The translations under genes were made by a program, and so were the position numbers. The notes under the pieces were generated by a model. It did not search any database, had not been told where the DNA came from, and saw nothing but the letters and a program-made list of their open reading frames with translations. Source: Adineta steineri (taxonomy: Eukaryota > Rotifera > Eurotatoria > Adinetida > Adinetidae). Taken from it: a stretch of DNA of 64,000 nt. Shown piece after piece: positions 32,517 through 42,423 of the stretch. Location of the stretch: the NCBI GenBank assembly GCA_905250115.1, contig CAJNOI010000113.1, positions 1-64,000 of the forward strand, written 5' to 3'. Each line of letters starts with the position of its first letter. The first letter of the stretch is position 1.

Positions 32517-35500
32517 ATGCTGCAACAAATAAAGTCAGTTAAACTCATCGGTTTGTTCAAGGATTACAAAGCTACAGACGAAAAATTAAAGTTCGAACAG
32601 CTCACTCTGATTTATGGAAAAAACGGAGTCGGTAAATCAACGATAACGGCGTTGCTTCGGTCTTTGAAGGGTGATAGTCTTGATATAGACCTGCCCAATA
32701 GAAAAACGATATCATCAGACGCAGCTCACGAGTTAATGGGAGCTGAAATAGTTGATGAATTTCAGAATTTCTACAAATACAGCGTTCACGAAACCAGTAC
32801 TATTTTAATAGAAAATAGCGAAAAAAATTTTTATGGTGGTGAATGGACTTCATCGTTTCTCAATCTGGAAATTTTTGACGATAAATTTGTGGAAGAAATT
32901 GAATCTCTGAATATGGAAAACATTTTCTGGAAAATGGATAATTGCAGCAAACTTAAAGAAAAAGTTGCAGAACAGCATCAAATATTACAGAATTACGCGA
33001 GCGAAGAGCAGAAGAGTACATTCCTGAAGACGGTGAGAGGATCCAACCCACCGATCAATATCGTTTCAGGTGAATTTTATGCCAATAGTTCGGCAAGCTC
33101 TCTCCGAATTCGGTCTAATCGAAATGATACTGAAGAGAATGCGGCTGTTGCAGATCAAATTCAAAAGCCTTTCGATGCCATATCAAACGTTGAAGAATTA
33201 GAGATCACGGAAGAAGTAGCTCAATATCGAGAGAACCATCAGGTTATCCTTGGTATGTAATATTGGGAGAGGGGCGGGAGTGAAATTATGGTCGATATGG
33301 CTATAAGTATGAATGAATATGGTGTGGGTGTGGGTTTGGGTCGGTGGTAGTGTTTGGCTGTGTAAAGCACCGTTACCAACATCGCAAGTGCACACCCACA
33401 CCCACACCCATTTCTAGAGCTAGTACAAATGTCTAGGCGAATCCGGACAGGAAATACTTGAATATCGTGCTAACTTTTCTTACGTAAAATATATCAAAAA
33501 GCAGGGTAGTGAAGTCGAGATTTTTGCTGATAAGTCTATGAAAATCTCATTGTTCTGGAAAAACCTATATATATTCGGAAAGAGGAAACTCCAGCGCATC
33601 TTTCTATGCAAAAACGGAAAAGAGACGTTTCGCACCCACTTTTTTTGCGGCTTCCCCTGGAAAATGTTCGTTATTATCTCCCGACATATAAATACATACA
33701 GGATGTTCGGAATGACGAAATTGAAAATTTGCGGCGGTGCTCGGAATGACAGCTGTCCAGTAGATCGTAACAGACAGCAGTATTTTTTGATAAAAAAAAC
33801 TGAAATTTGTGTGGATTTCAGGATGAAAGTGACCGGAAGATCGTAACAACAAAGTTGAAGATTGTATAATGAAAGGACACAGGATGTTCGTAACTATATT
33901 CTTGCATACACTTTTTAAAGAGATCTTAAGTGACACAGTAGCTTATATTTTAAGATGATAAACAAAACAATGTTCTAATGAATACAAGAAAACTTTTTCA
34001 ACATAGAGAAAGACACAGGAAATAGCATGAATAATCAAACGAAATACACAAAATAGAGAACAAGATCATAAAAAAGAACAGAAACATTTGTTTTAATGTT
34101 AATAAAAAATAAGAACCTCTATCATAAGAAGAAGACTAAGATGTGCAAGTAAACTAAATTTTATTCTTTCACTCGTTTACTTGTTGTACCATAATTTTTA
34201 GCTTTCATTACTTTACCATTTGTTGATGTAGTAGTGTTGAGGATGTGAATGTGGGTGTTGGTATGAGTGTAAATGTGAGTGTGGTTGCATAATACTTTTA
34301 TCAACACCCACACCCTAGTATTTACATTCTCGTAAAGATTAGTGCCCTCTATAAGTATTATGATATATTTACGCTCTCCAGGTAAAATGAGCTCACGGAC
34401 ACCCGGTCATTTTCATCTCGATTTACTGACAGTATTTTACATACTGTCGACCATTTTATTCCGATTTCCCTGTATTTTCTTATAATTACGATCATCTGAC
34501 AAACATGTGTTACGGACAGCCGGTAAACATTTTCAAAGAAAAAATCAATTCCGAACACTGCAACAAATTACCGGGTGTCCGGGACACTCAGTACGAAATG
34601 TCTTTGTCTGCAATGAACTCGATTTTGATTTTTCTTCGAAAAAGTGCTTTTTCGAAGGGGAAGATCCCCTAGTGCAGTATCACTCATTAAGTTGCAAAGT
34701 TTAACGCATTTTAACGTAATGAAAGAAATTAAACGCGTATTACCTCCTTAAAGTGTACACTTTTCCAGATTTTATTTTCATCAAAATTTCAACGTTTTTA
34801 CGCGTTTTCTTTTGTGCTTATCTACCTGGCTACGCTTACCACCAACGTTGCGGAAGAGAAATGATCTCGCGTTTATGAAAATATCTCTCAGATTTAAGAA
34901 AGCTTAATAGAAAAACGTAAAAACTTTCTTCTCAACCTAATAATTCAGTATTGAAAAGTGGATCGAAAGAGGTTATTACTCAGATAGACAAGCACCAAAA
35001 GAAAACGCGGAAAAAACGTTGATATTTTGACGAAAAAAAATCTGGAAAAACGCACACTTTAACGAGTTAATACGCGTTTTATATTTTCATAACGTTAAAA
35101 CGCGTTCAACTTTGCAGCTTAACGAGTGATACTACGTTAAATCTTGCAAAATAACCTGTCATTACGAAGAAAATTTGAAGGCAATAAAATATTTATGCGT
35201 ACAAACGTATTAAAGATTCATTAAAACGACGTTTTAATGATTGTGAGCTGTTAAATCGGCGTTTGACCGAAATTTCAACGCGTTTTTTGACAAGTTTTGT
35301 CTGTTTGGGAGGTAGTGATGACGCATAATTTGTTAAAAGTTAGTCCCGGGTCGATCATTACGAACTTCGTAAACGATTGAATACGACCATATACGATCGT
35401 ATGTCTCCGTACCGTATACGGAAAAGTATGATCGTATTTTTCCGTTTACGGCACGGAGACATACGATGGTAATACGGTAAAATACGGTCGTGCGCGGCCG

Positions 35501-37004
35501 TATTTCTCCGTATACGATCGTTTACGATCGCGCTTGTTTGACGTGGGACGTTGTATTCCTAAAGTCGAAAAATAAAATGAATATTCTTGAAAGCGTAGAA
35601 ACTTTCTTGTCAATCCGAAAAAAATTAAATATTCTCAAAAAGTTCACTACTAACCTAGAATTCAAATGTAACAATCTTGTGTAGAACACTAATTTCCTCG
35701 TCAAACGGCTAGATCTATGGTTATACGAATTTTAAGGTTTTCTCGATCAAATAATGATTTTTTTAGTATAGAAAATATGAATTCGTGATCAGCTTTTGTA
35801 AGTTCTTCCATAATACATGTTAATGGACGAGAAAAATGCACTGAAATTTTGTATTAAATGCGCCACACTTATGAATCTGTTTTTTTTCTTTGCAGAATTA
35901 CTTTGTCAGGTTATTGAATACAGAAAATCTTTTTGGGATAACTATTCAACTGCTGTCAACCGGTACTTAGAGTATTTTGACACAAATCTACGCATTTGCG
36001 CATATGGAACTCCATTGTCTTCGGACATGGTTCATCAAAATGGCAGTTGCTGCGATTCTGACAAATATAAAGACATTCTTTTAAACTGTGCCCGCTTCTT
36101 ATATAGTATCGAAACTGACGGTGGAGCTTTGGAATATACGAATCTTCTGAGTGAAGGTCGCAAACGAGCGTTGGCAATGTCAGTTTTTCTGGCACTTCTG
36201 GAAATTGAGAACAATTATTCCACTAAAGTTATTGTCTTTGATGATCCGGTAACATCGCTTGATACGGAGAAAAGATTTAGAATGATTGCAGCAATCAAGA
36301 GTTTATTGATCGTAAAACGAGTTAAACAAGTGCTTGTTCTTTCGCATGATGCAGATCTATTGCACGAGATAGCAAATTCAGTTAAACCAGTGATACCGTA
36401 TGCTCCTATATCAGAGATACAGTTAGAAATTCAGTGGGATGATATAAAATGCACGTCTGCTATATGGTGAGTGATGCACACTGATTAAATACTATATTAT
36501 TTTTGTCTTTGAACCTATTTTAGTAAAATGGACATCCTTATTGGTTACGCAGCGCAACTAAATGTGTTGGGAGAGTATCGTGCGAACCCCACTGTATCAT
36601 CTCATACGAAAAGTTTGGTTCTGCTATATATTCGAAAAGTGCTCGAAGCAAAACTAAAGACAAAGTTCCGCGCACAGATAGCAGCATACTCATATGCTCC
36701 ACCCCGAATGTTTGGTGAACTAATTCGGATGCTCAAAGACTACATTTACGATAGCAGCACCTTTGATCCGGTCGACAGACGCTGGATAGACAAAGAACTT
36801 TTTCAAAGCACAACTAATAAAAAGGTTATCCAACAACTTTATGATGTCAATAATGCAACAAAATGTTATCTGCATGGGAGCGAAACAATGAGATTGGGAC
36901 AACCAACGGATAGTGATGCGGACAAGTTATCTGATACGGACTTGCAAGTGTTGGTAGTTCGAGCGCTAGAATTGCTAGATACTTTAGATACAGCTATTCC
37001 ATAA
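32517..37004 (+). CDS. AAA_13-type ATPase gene (RloC/PrrC-related), interrupted
   Basis: Recognised exons: 32517-33252, 33437 to about 33570, 35896-36466 and 36524-37004. Exon 1 has the Walker A motif GKNGVGKST (residues 34-42) and LEIFDDKFVEE, typical of bacterial AAA_13 proteins. Exon 3 has the ABC-type signature LSEGRKRALA (36144-36176), Walker B VIVFDDPVTSLD (36228-36263) and the switch His in LSHDADLL. The last exon is helical, with an IRKVLE motif and a later LHGSE. AAA_13 proteins are bacterial ABC-like ATPases of about 750 residues with a coiled-coil middle; some (RloC, PrrC) are DNA-damage- or phage-triggered anticodon nucleases. Here most of the coiled coil is not found: about 2.3 kb between exons 2 and 3 is filled with foldback and palindromic DNA. 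Either introns were expanded by insertions or the gene is broken. Confidence 0.7.
33321..33411. repeat. Telomere-like foldback inside an intron of the AAA_13 gene
   Basis: G arm 33321-33362 (GGTGTGGGTGTGGGTTTGGG and onward), loop of ~28 nt, C arm 33391-33411 (CACACCCACACCCACACCCA). It lies wholly within a probable 184-bp intron, 33253-33436 (GTATGT donor, TCTAG acceptor), whose splicing keeps the frame into GESGQEILEYR. Confidence 0.7.
33571..34234. other. Interrupted region with short direct repeats
   Basis: No clear coding continuation. ACAGGATGTTCG occurs near 33700 and 33889, CGGAATGAC near 33708 and 33741, and AGATCGTAAC near 33763 and 33838. These short direct repeats suggest nested small mobile elements, but no borders could be fixed. 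Confidence 0.4.
34235..34316. repeat. Telomere-like foldback
   Basis: G arm 34235-34287 (GTTGAGGATGTGAATGTGGG and further TGAGTG/TGTGAG units), AT-rich loop, short C arm CAACACCCACACCCT (34302-34316). The second foldback within the AAA_13 gene span. Confidence 0.7.
34394..34583. repeat. Small element with CGGACACCCGGT inverted ends
   Basis: CGGACACCCGGT (34396-34407) and its exact reverse complement ACCGGGTGTCCG (34570-34581) bound a ~190-bp segment; the match extends with few changes into flanking TCATTTT/AAATTA. A third, direct copy (ACGGACAGCCGGTAAACAT, from 34512) lies inside. The structure fits a MITE with pogo/Tc1-like terminal repeats; no transposase is present here. Confidence 0.6.
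34634..34669. repeat. Two adjacent perfect hairpins
   Basis: CTTCGAAAAAG and CTTTTTCGAAG (34634-34644, 34647-34657) form an 11-bp stem with a 2-nt loop. GGGGA/TCCCC (34657-34661, 34665-34669) follows at once with a 3-nt loop. They precede the large inverted repeat by 6 bp. Confidence 0.75.
34676..35133. repeat. 458-bp palindromic MITE-like element with ~154-bp arms
   Basis: Left arm 34676-34829 and right arm 34981-35133 are reverse complements at about 85% by eye: AGTATCACTCATTAAG answers CTTAACGAGTGATACT, and matching runs include AAACGCGT, TCTGGAAAA, AACGTT and GAAAACGCG. The ~151-bp centre is unpaired. Arms are rich in AACG/CGTT words. No coding capacity. The size and structure fit a foldback MITE; the target-site duplication is not clear. 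Confidence 0.75.
35359..35530. repeat. Dense palindrome cluster with CpG-rich ATACGATCGTAT words
   Basis: Arms 35397-35422 and 35441-35466 are reverse complements at 24 of 26 positions with an 18-nt loop. Around them are ATACGATCGTAT (a perfect 12-bp palindrome, 35391-35402), TTACGAACTTCGTAA (35359-35373), and further TACGATCG words up to 35530. CpG density is far above the local background. No coding signal. It may be the end of a mobile element, a recombination site or a fold-back satellite. Confidence 0.7.
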
Positions 37005-37269
37005 CAACTGTCAACACCCAAAGAATATCTACTAATAGAATTTGTTTTCTTTTTCAAAACTTAAGTCTTAATGATACGTGCGACAATATTTGAATTTGAT
37101 TGAACTTCGTTATAAAATTTGGCTACTGTAAAACGTATCGATGCTACTAACACCCTTCTTTTTCTCTGTTGTTAGTCCGTATATGAGCTAATTGCAAGTT
37201 TGTTCCACCGTTTCAAGCAAAAACTGGACGAAAAAAAGTTTCCATTTTAGGGATGGCGAATAGTGCATT
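37005..37269. other. 3' flank of the AAA_13 gene
   Basis: No gene seen; a short spacer before the largest foldback. Confidence 0.5.
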
Positions 37270-37462
37270 TTGGGTGTGTGTGTAGACGTGGCGTGAAGAT
37301 GTGGCTGTCGGAGTGTGGGTGTGGATTGGTGTGATTGTAGCTGTGTACGTGAATGAGGTCGTGAGTTGGATGAATGTGTTTGCGGGTGTGGATGTGGATG
37401 AGGGTGTGGGTGTAGCTGTGAGTGTGAGCTAAACATAATACTCACATTCACGCTCACACCCT
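37270..37462. repeat. Telomere-like foldback, long G arm
   Basis: The G arm runs from 37270 to about 37428 as degenerate GGGTGTG/GTGGATG/GTGAATG units, far longer than in other foldbacks; loop AAACATAATA; C arm CTCACATTCACGCTCACACC (37441-37460). It delimits the downstream side of the AAA_13 gene. Confidence 0.7.
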
Positions 37463-38627
37463 TTTGAGTGAATCTCTTGCCATAGGTAGAAAATCTACGA
37501 ATATGAACCTAACTCGCGAAGAAAGGCCAATGAGTCCTTATTCTGCTAGGCTTTATCTAGTCTCATCAGATCCTATTCATGGACAATATGTCAGCTCAAA
37601 AGCTCTCAATCATATTGGGTGATTCTCTCCTTAGTATTTTTTTTAATTGATTTATTACTAATAATATTAGAGAAATTTTGAAATATTGTACGAATAATTC
37701 ATTCTGTTTGTATAAACATCTTTCAGCAACAGGAAACTTGATAAACTGACATCAAAATATATCAACGGCAATTATCTTTGATTTGATCTTTTGTGAAGAA
37801 ACAAAATAATAACATATCGGCGTGGGGACGTGTTACAGAATTTCATGTTTTCCCGTTACAATATCTGTAATCCCTCAATAATCAAAGCAAATCTTCGGAA
37901 AGTTTTAACATAAACAGAGATTGTTGAGAGCTATTATCAGGAATGTAGGTATGAGACAAAGGGAACAGTAACAATCCACACTCAGCTAACTGGAACTGGT
38001 GCATCCATAGAGGTGATACAGGCTCACATTTTGTTCGCTTTTCCAGAAACAGTCGGGATACTCTTTTTTTTACAAAAACTGAGACAACACATCTGTCACT
38101 CTCTTTATGAGTTACTAATTGATCATTCACGTTCTTATCAATTGACATATGTACGTGTATCTCCCGTTGTTATTAATGTTGACGTTTGATACATCTTAAA
38201 TCGGTAAGAAAACGATTCTATTTGCTATAATACTTTACTTGAATTAATTATCAGAAGTTAGTTTTTCTTTCTTTCTTCCACTATATCGTATGAAATATTT
38301 TAAAAAACAACACATTACATTTACAGAGATACGTTAATTTTTTTTCTTCACTGCAATCATCACGATACTAATGATTTTAATTCTATACATGGTTAAAAAA
38401 AATAATAAGAGAAATACTTATTTCTTTTCTTTTACAGTGACTATCTCGGTAAACCGTGAATACATCTGCTACTGTAAAGAAACTTAGCATACGACAAGCA
38501 GCATTTTTTTCTATAGTGATTAAATATTAAACTGAAAAGAGTTTAAAAAAATAAGAGAGCAAAAAACAGTGAAAAAAGTTATTCAAACAATTTTCAGAAG
38601 AGTTTCCACAAAGTAAACGAAGAAAAG
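37463..38627. other. Intergenic, no gene seen
   Basis: About 1.16 kb. An 88-residue open frame at 37882-38148 on the minus strand has no recognisable family and is left uncalled. No foldback occurs right of 37462, so the island seems to end here. Confidence 0.5.
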
Positions 38628-38903
38628 ATGTTTTGGATCGTCTTTATTTTATTATCAGTTTCTATGAGTGATTCAATTTTTGTTGGTAAAATAAGCAATA
38701 GTATAATGGTTGGTACTGTGAATAAGTCATTATTAAATGTTACCAAAAATGAATGTATATGTGAAATGATGAAAACAAATGTATTATTATCTGGACTAAA
38801 TTATTTTTCGACAAATGGGACTTGTCAATTATTTTATTCGAACAATAATTCGATTATTATTGAATTTAATTCGAATTCTGATTTTATGTTTATAAATCAA
38901 TCA
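38628..38903 (+). CDS. Secreted apple/PAN-like domain protein, 5' part only
   Basis: 92 residues are visible before the gap. A signal peptide (1-15) is followed by a segment with CICEM, then LSGLNYFSTNGTCQLFY and an Asn-rich stretch, which resembles the core of a PAN/apple-type domain (Cys pattern around a GxNY/F...C.LF strand). Such proteins in rotifers often continue into a Thr/Ser-rich tail, which would explain why assembly stopped here. The continuation is lost in the gap; the open frame right of the gap belongs to other DNA on the opposite strand. Confidence 0.55.
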
Positions 38904-39003
38904 NNNNNNNNNNNNNNNNNNNNNNNNNNNNNNNNNNNNNNNNNNNNNNNNNNNNNNNNNNNNNNNNNNNNNNNNNNNNNNNNNNNNNNNNNNNNNNNNN
39001 NNN
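38904..39003. other. Assembly gap (100 N) at the junction of the two large copies
   Basis: Exactly 100 N. The base after the gap equals window base 1, so this is the joint between consecutive units. Confidence 0.99.
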
Positions 39004-39695
39004 CTAGTAGTAGTAGTTGATGTGGTTCTTGGAGTTGTGCTAGTAGTAGGTGATGTAGCTGTTCGAGTTGTACTTGTAGTAGTTGATGTGGTTGTTCGAG
39101 TTGTACCTGTAGTAGTAGTTGTTGGAATTATGCTAGTAGTAGTAGTTGATGTAGTTCTTTGAGTTGTACTGCGAGTACTTGATGTAGTTGTTCGGGTTGT
39201 ACTGCGAGTACTTGATGTAGTTGTTATTCTAAGAAAGAAGATAAAAAAGAATTGTATAGAATAGTGAGAAAGTCTTGATAAATATTCTTTTATACTTTGT
39301 GCTTGTTAATGTTGACAATATTTTATTTGATATTGGGGAGATGAGTACACGCACCCTATGTAACACAAACATTATAGGTTTACATGCTGAAAAAACGATG
39401 AATAATTTTCATCTGTTAATTTGACTTACTGAATAGAATCAAGACATGTTCCATTAAGAATTCCTTTATTCAATTCACAATTAGGATATTGTTGACGGCA
39501 AGCATCAAGACATTTATTTATTTGACAATTATCTGTTATTATTGTAACTGAATTGAATTGTACTATGTCACATATTGTCTGTATCGTTGTCGTACAACAA
39601 GTACATTGACACTCGAAGCTAACTGCACTTGTATTAATGAAATTGATAAAGAATAAAACATTAAGAATTGTATACTGACACAATAGAAAATTCAT
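39004..39695 (-). CDS. Secreted Cys-rich protein with Thr/Ser-rich tail (copy 2, partial)
   Basis: Same structure as at 1-692: exon 1 is 39695-39430, exon 2 begins at 39228 and runs into the gap. The sequence is identical to copy 1, including the Thr/Ser repeat order. Identity through a repeat tract that normally varies fast favours a very recent duplication or the same contig used twice. Confidence 0.75.
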
Positions 39696-41223
39696 GATAA
39701 ACTCTAAAAATTGAGAATATTTTTTTTTTGTACTTATAAAATGTTAGACTAGACGTTTATTCGTCCTCTTTTATATGGATATTGTACGAGATTTAAAAGA
39801 ATACTATCGTCATTTACTGGTTCATACGCAAGAATACACCTACACTTCTACTGTCATCTGAGAATATATACTTTATGATTTATTCTGTAATCCTAACATT
39901 GATATACGAAAGTTTGGTTTTCAGTTTGCACGTCAGATTAGCAATGTAAGTATTGATTCATATTAAAAATTATAGTGATGAAATTACAATTTACGTATAT
40001 TCGTGTTATTTGATTCTTCTGATAAGTGTGTGAAATTTTGCCAACCGACGTCATACGCGTACACATGAATCACATAATGTATTTGATCCTACTCAATTAA
40101 ATCAACATGAAATTACTTTATTAATTTATTTCTATTTTCATGTTTAATAAGTTTAATTTAGTAAATAATATTCATTTTCAAAAGAAGAATACATTTTCTT
40201 CATATAATAATCATTAAATTTTTATCTATCTACAGATGATATAATATGTTTATCAATAAAAAAATTTCTCATCATGAATTAGTCAAACATATTTTTTTTC
40301 GACGATAGCAGCAGGAGAAAATATTTACATATAGAAACTGACATCCATTGATATAGCCATTTTTTTCATAAATAAATACTTGTTAACTTGTCCTTATCGA
40401 TAAATCATCAGCAGTAACTTTAAAATATTTCTCGAATAAATAAAGAGAATACAATCATCTTCAAAAAAATTAAACTGAAAACTTCGATGAACTCATTGTT
40501 CTTCTTCTAACCGATGCTAGTATTATAAACAATCTCTCAATACTCATCAATTGTACATGACAAAAAGAGTTTTCAAATAATTCTTCTTATTTCTTTTTGA
40601 AAATAAATATAGAAGAAACGATCCACGTCAAAAATTATAGCATTTCTAGTCTATATAGTAACGGTGAGGTTAGTATTACTTTTCAATTTAGGTAGAACAG
40701 GTATATATTTTTTAAAAGAAATTATGCATATTATTATAACACAAAACTGATTTCATAAAATAAATGATAATGCTGTTTTAATGAATTGTTAAATATGGTG
40801 TAATAGATTCACATATGATTCCTAAATATATTGATATATTTTTCTCAACACGACAATAACATGGTATTAAATAACTCAGATAATCTAAATAGTATGAATG
40901 TAGTAACATAATTAACTGAATCCATCATATATATAGGAAGATATAAAATAATTATCTGATAGATTTAAAAGTCTTTTAATCAATCTCATATAAATATTGT
41001 TGTTATATTTGCATCATTCAATTTTCTTTGATCTTATAACGAATACTTGTAATGCAAAAATAACAGTCTTTCAGTGACCTCTATTTATTAAGCATGCTAC
41101 ATATCTGATTGATAGAATACCTGCTGAACGAATAACCCTCTTACTTGTGTAAGACATGAGTATGAGACAGCATACTTCCTCGTTTACTTTTCTTGTATTA
41201 AATCGAAATAGTCACAATCAAGG
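39696..41223. other. Intergenic (copy 2), no gene seen
   Basis: Equivalent of 693-2221, differing by one T in a T-run near 40293. Confidence 0.6.
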
Positions 41224-42344
41224 ATGTCATCAAATAAAGACGATGATCAAGAAGAACAGTCCTTCTTAAAACATGTTACATCTCATCTACCATTAGACTG
41301 GTCAGATGAACAACGTGATACTTATCTTCAGAATATATTAATTCAGTGGCGCAAACGTCGAGATCATTCACATGAAGAACAACGTCTTATGGAAAAATAT
41401 TTAGCTACTATTAAGCAATATTTTAGACCACAATCACCTGAATTATATGATTTTCAACAATGGCCTATAGATCAAAATCTTTTAAATATGATCAAATGTG
41501 ATTCACTTGATACTGATATTGTTAAACAAGTAAGTTTACTTTCTTTGATATATGTTCTTCGTTGAAATTATTATATCATAGATGCAAACAACAGGTGTAT
41601 ATACTTTTTCATTTTTGCCTGTATCATTTTGTCAATTATTAATTAATGAAATAGTCTATTTTGAACAATGGTGTATTGATAATGGATTAAAATTGTATCG
41701 TCCTAATTCAATGAATAAATATGGTGTTATTCTTGATCATTTTGGATTTCAAAAATGTTTAAATGATGTCGTTACAAATATTGTAGAACCATTGACTCGA
41801 TTGATTTATAGACATGTAACACTTCCACTTGATTCTCATCATGGTTTTGTCGTTGAATATGCGATGGACAAGTAAATAAACTCTTGCTTTAGTTTAAAAT
41901 TATTTATTTTTTATTCTTTATATGTAGAGATAGAAAACTTGATTTTCATGTCGATGATTCTGCTGTAACATTAAATCTTTGTCTTGGAACAGACTTTACA
42001 GATGGTCAATTATATTTTGGTGGAGTGCGTTGTTCATCTCATACTGGTACAACTGCACCAAGACATGATGAAGAGTTTTATCTTGAACATCAAGTTGGTA
42101 TGGCATGTCTCCATCTCGGTAATCATCGACATAAAGCATTACCTATTACTAATGGACGACGACTTAATCTTATTCTTTGGGTAAACTAGAACATAGCATT
42201 TTCAAAAGCATAAAAAATATTCTAAATTATATTTTTATTTAGTGTCGATCATCAAAATTTGATAGTGAAAAAGAGAAAAATGGTGAAGATACATGTCCAA
42301 CTTGGTGTGGATATCATGAAATAGAAAATGTACATGATATTTAA
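41224..42344 (+). CDS. 2-oxoglutarate/Fe(II)-dependent dioxygenase, P4H-like (copy 2)
   Basis: Exons 41224-41529, 41582-41871, 41928-42180 and 42243-42344 give the same 316-residue product as copy 1, with H206, D208, H267 and R277 in place. No difference was seen between the copies. Confidence 0.85.
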
Positions 42345-42423
42345 AAATATTGTTTTATTTTTGTTAATAATCAAGAAAGAATTTTAAAAATTAAAGCAAA
42401 CGTTCTTTTTTTTCATATTAAAA

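Noticed and set aside
33538..33936. Open frames of ~100 residues on both strands
   Set aside because: They overlap the short direct repeats of the interrupted AAA_13 region and resemble nothing known beyond the first few codons that may still belong to AAA_13 exon 2.
37188..37457. 89-residue His/Pro-rich open frame on the minus strand
   Set aside because: It is the complement of the long G arm of the foldback at 37270; no other coding sign.
37882..38148. 88-residue minus-strand open frame
   Set aside because: No family, signal peptide or splice partner recognised; cannot be supported as a gene.
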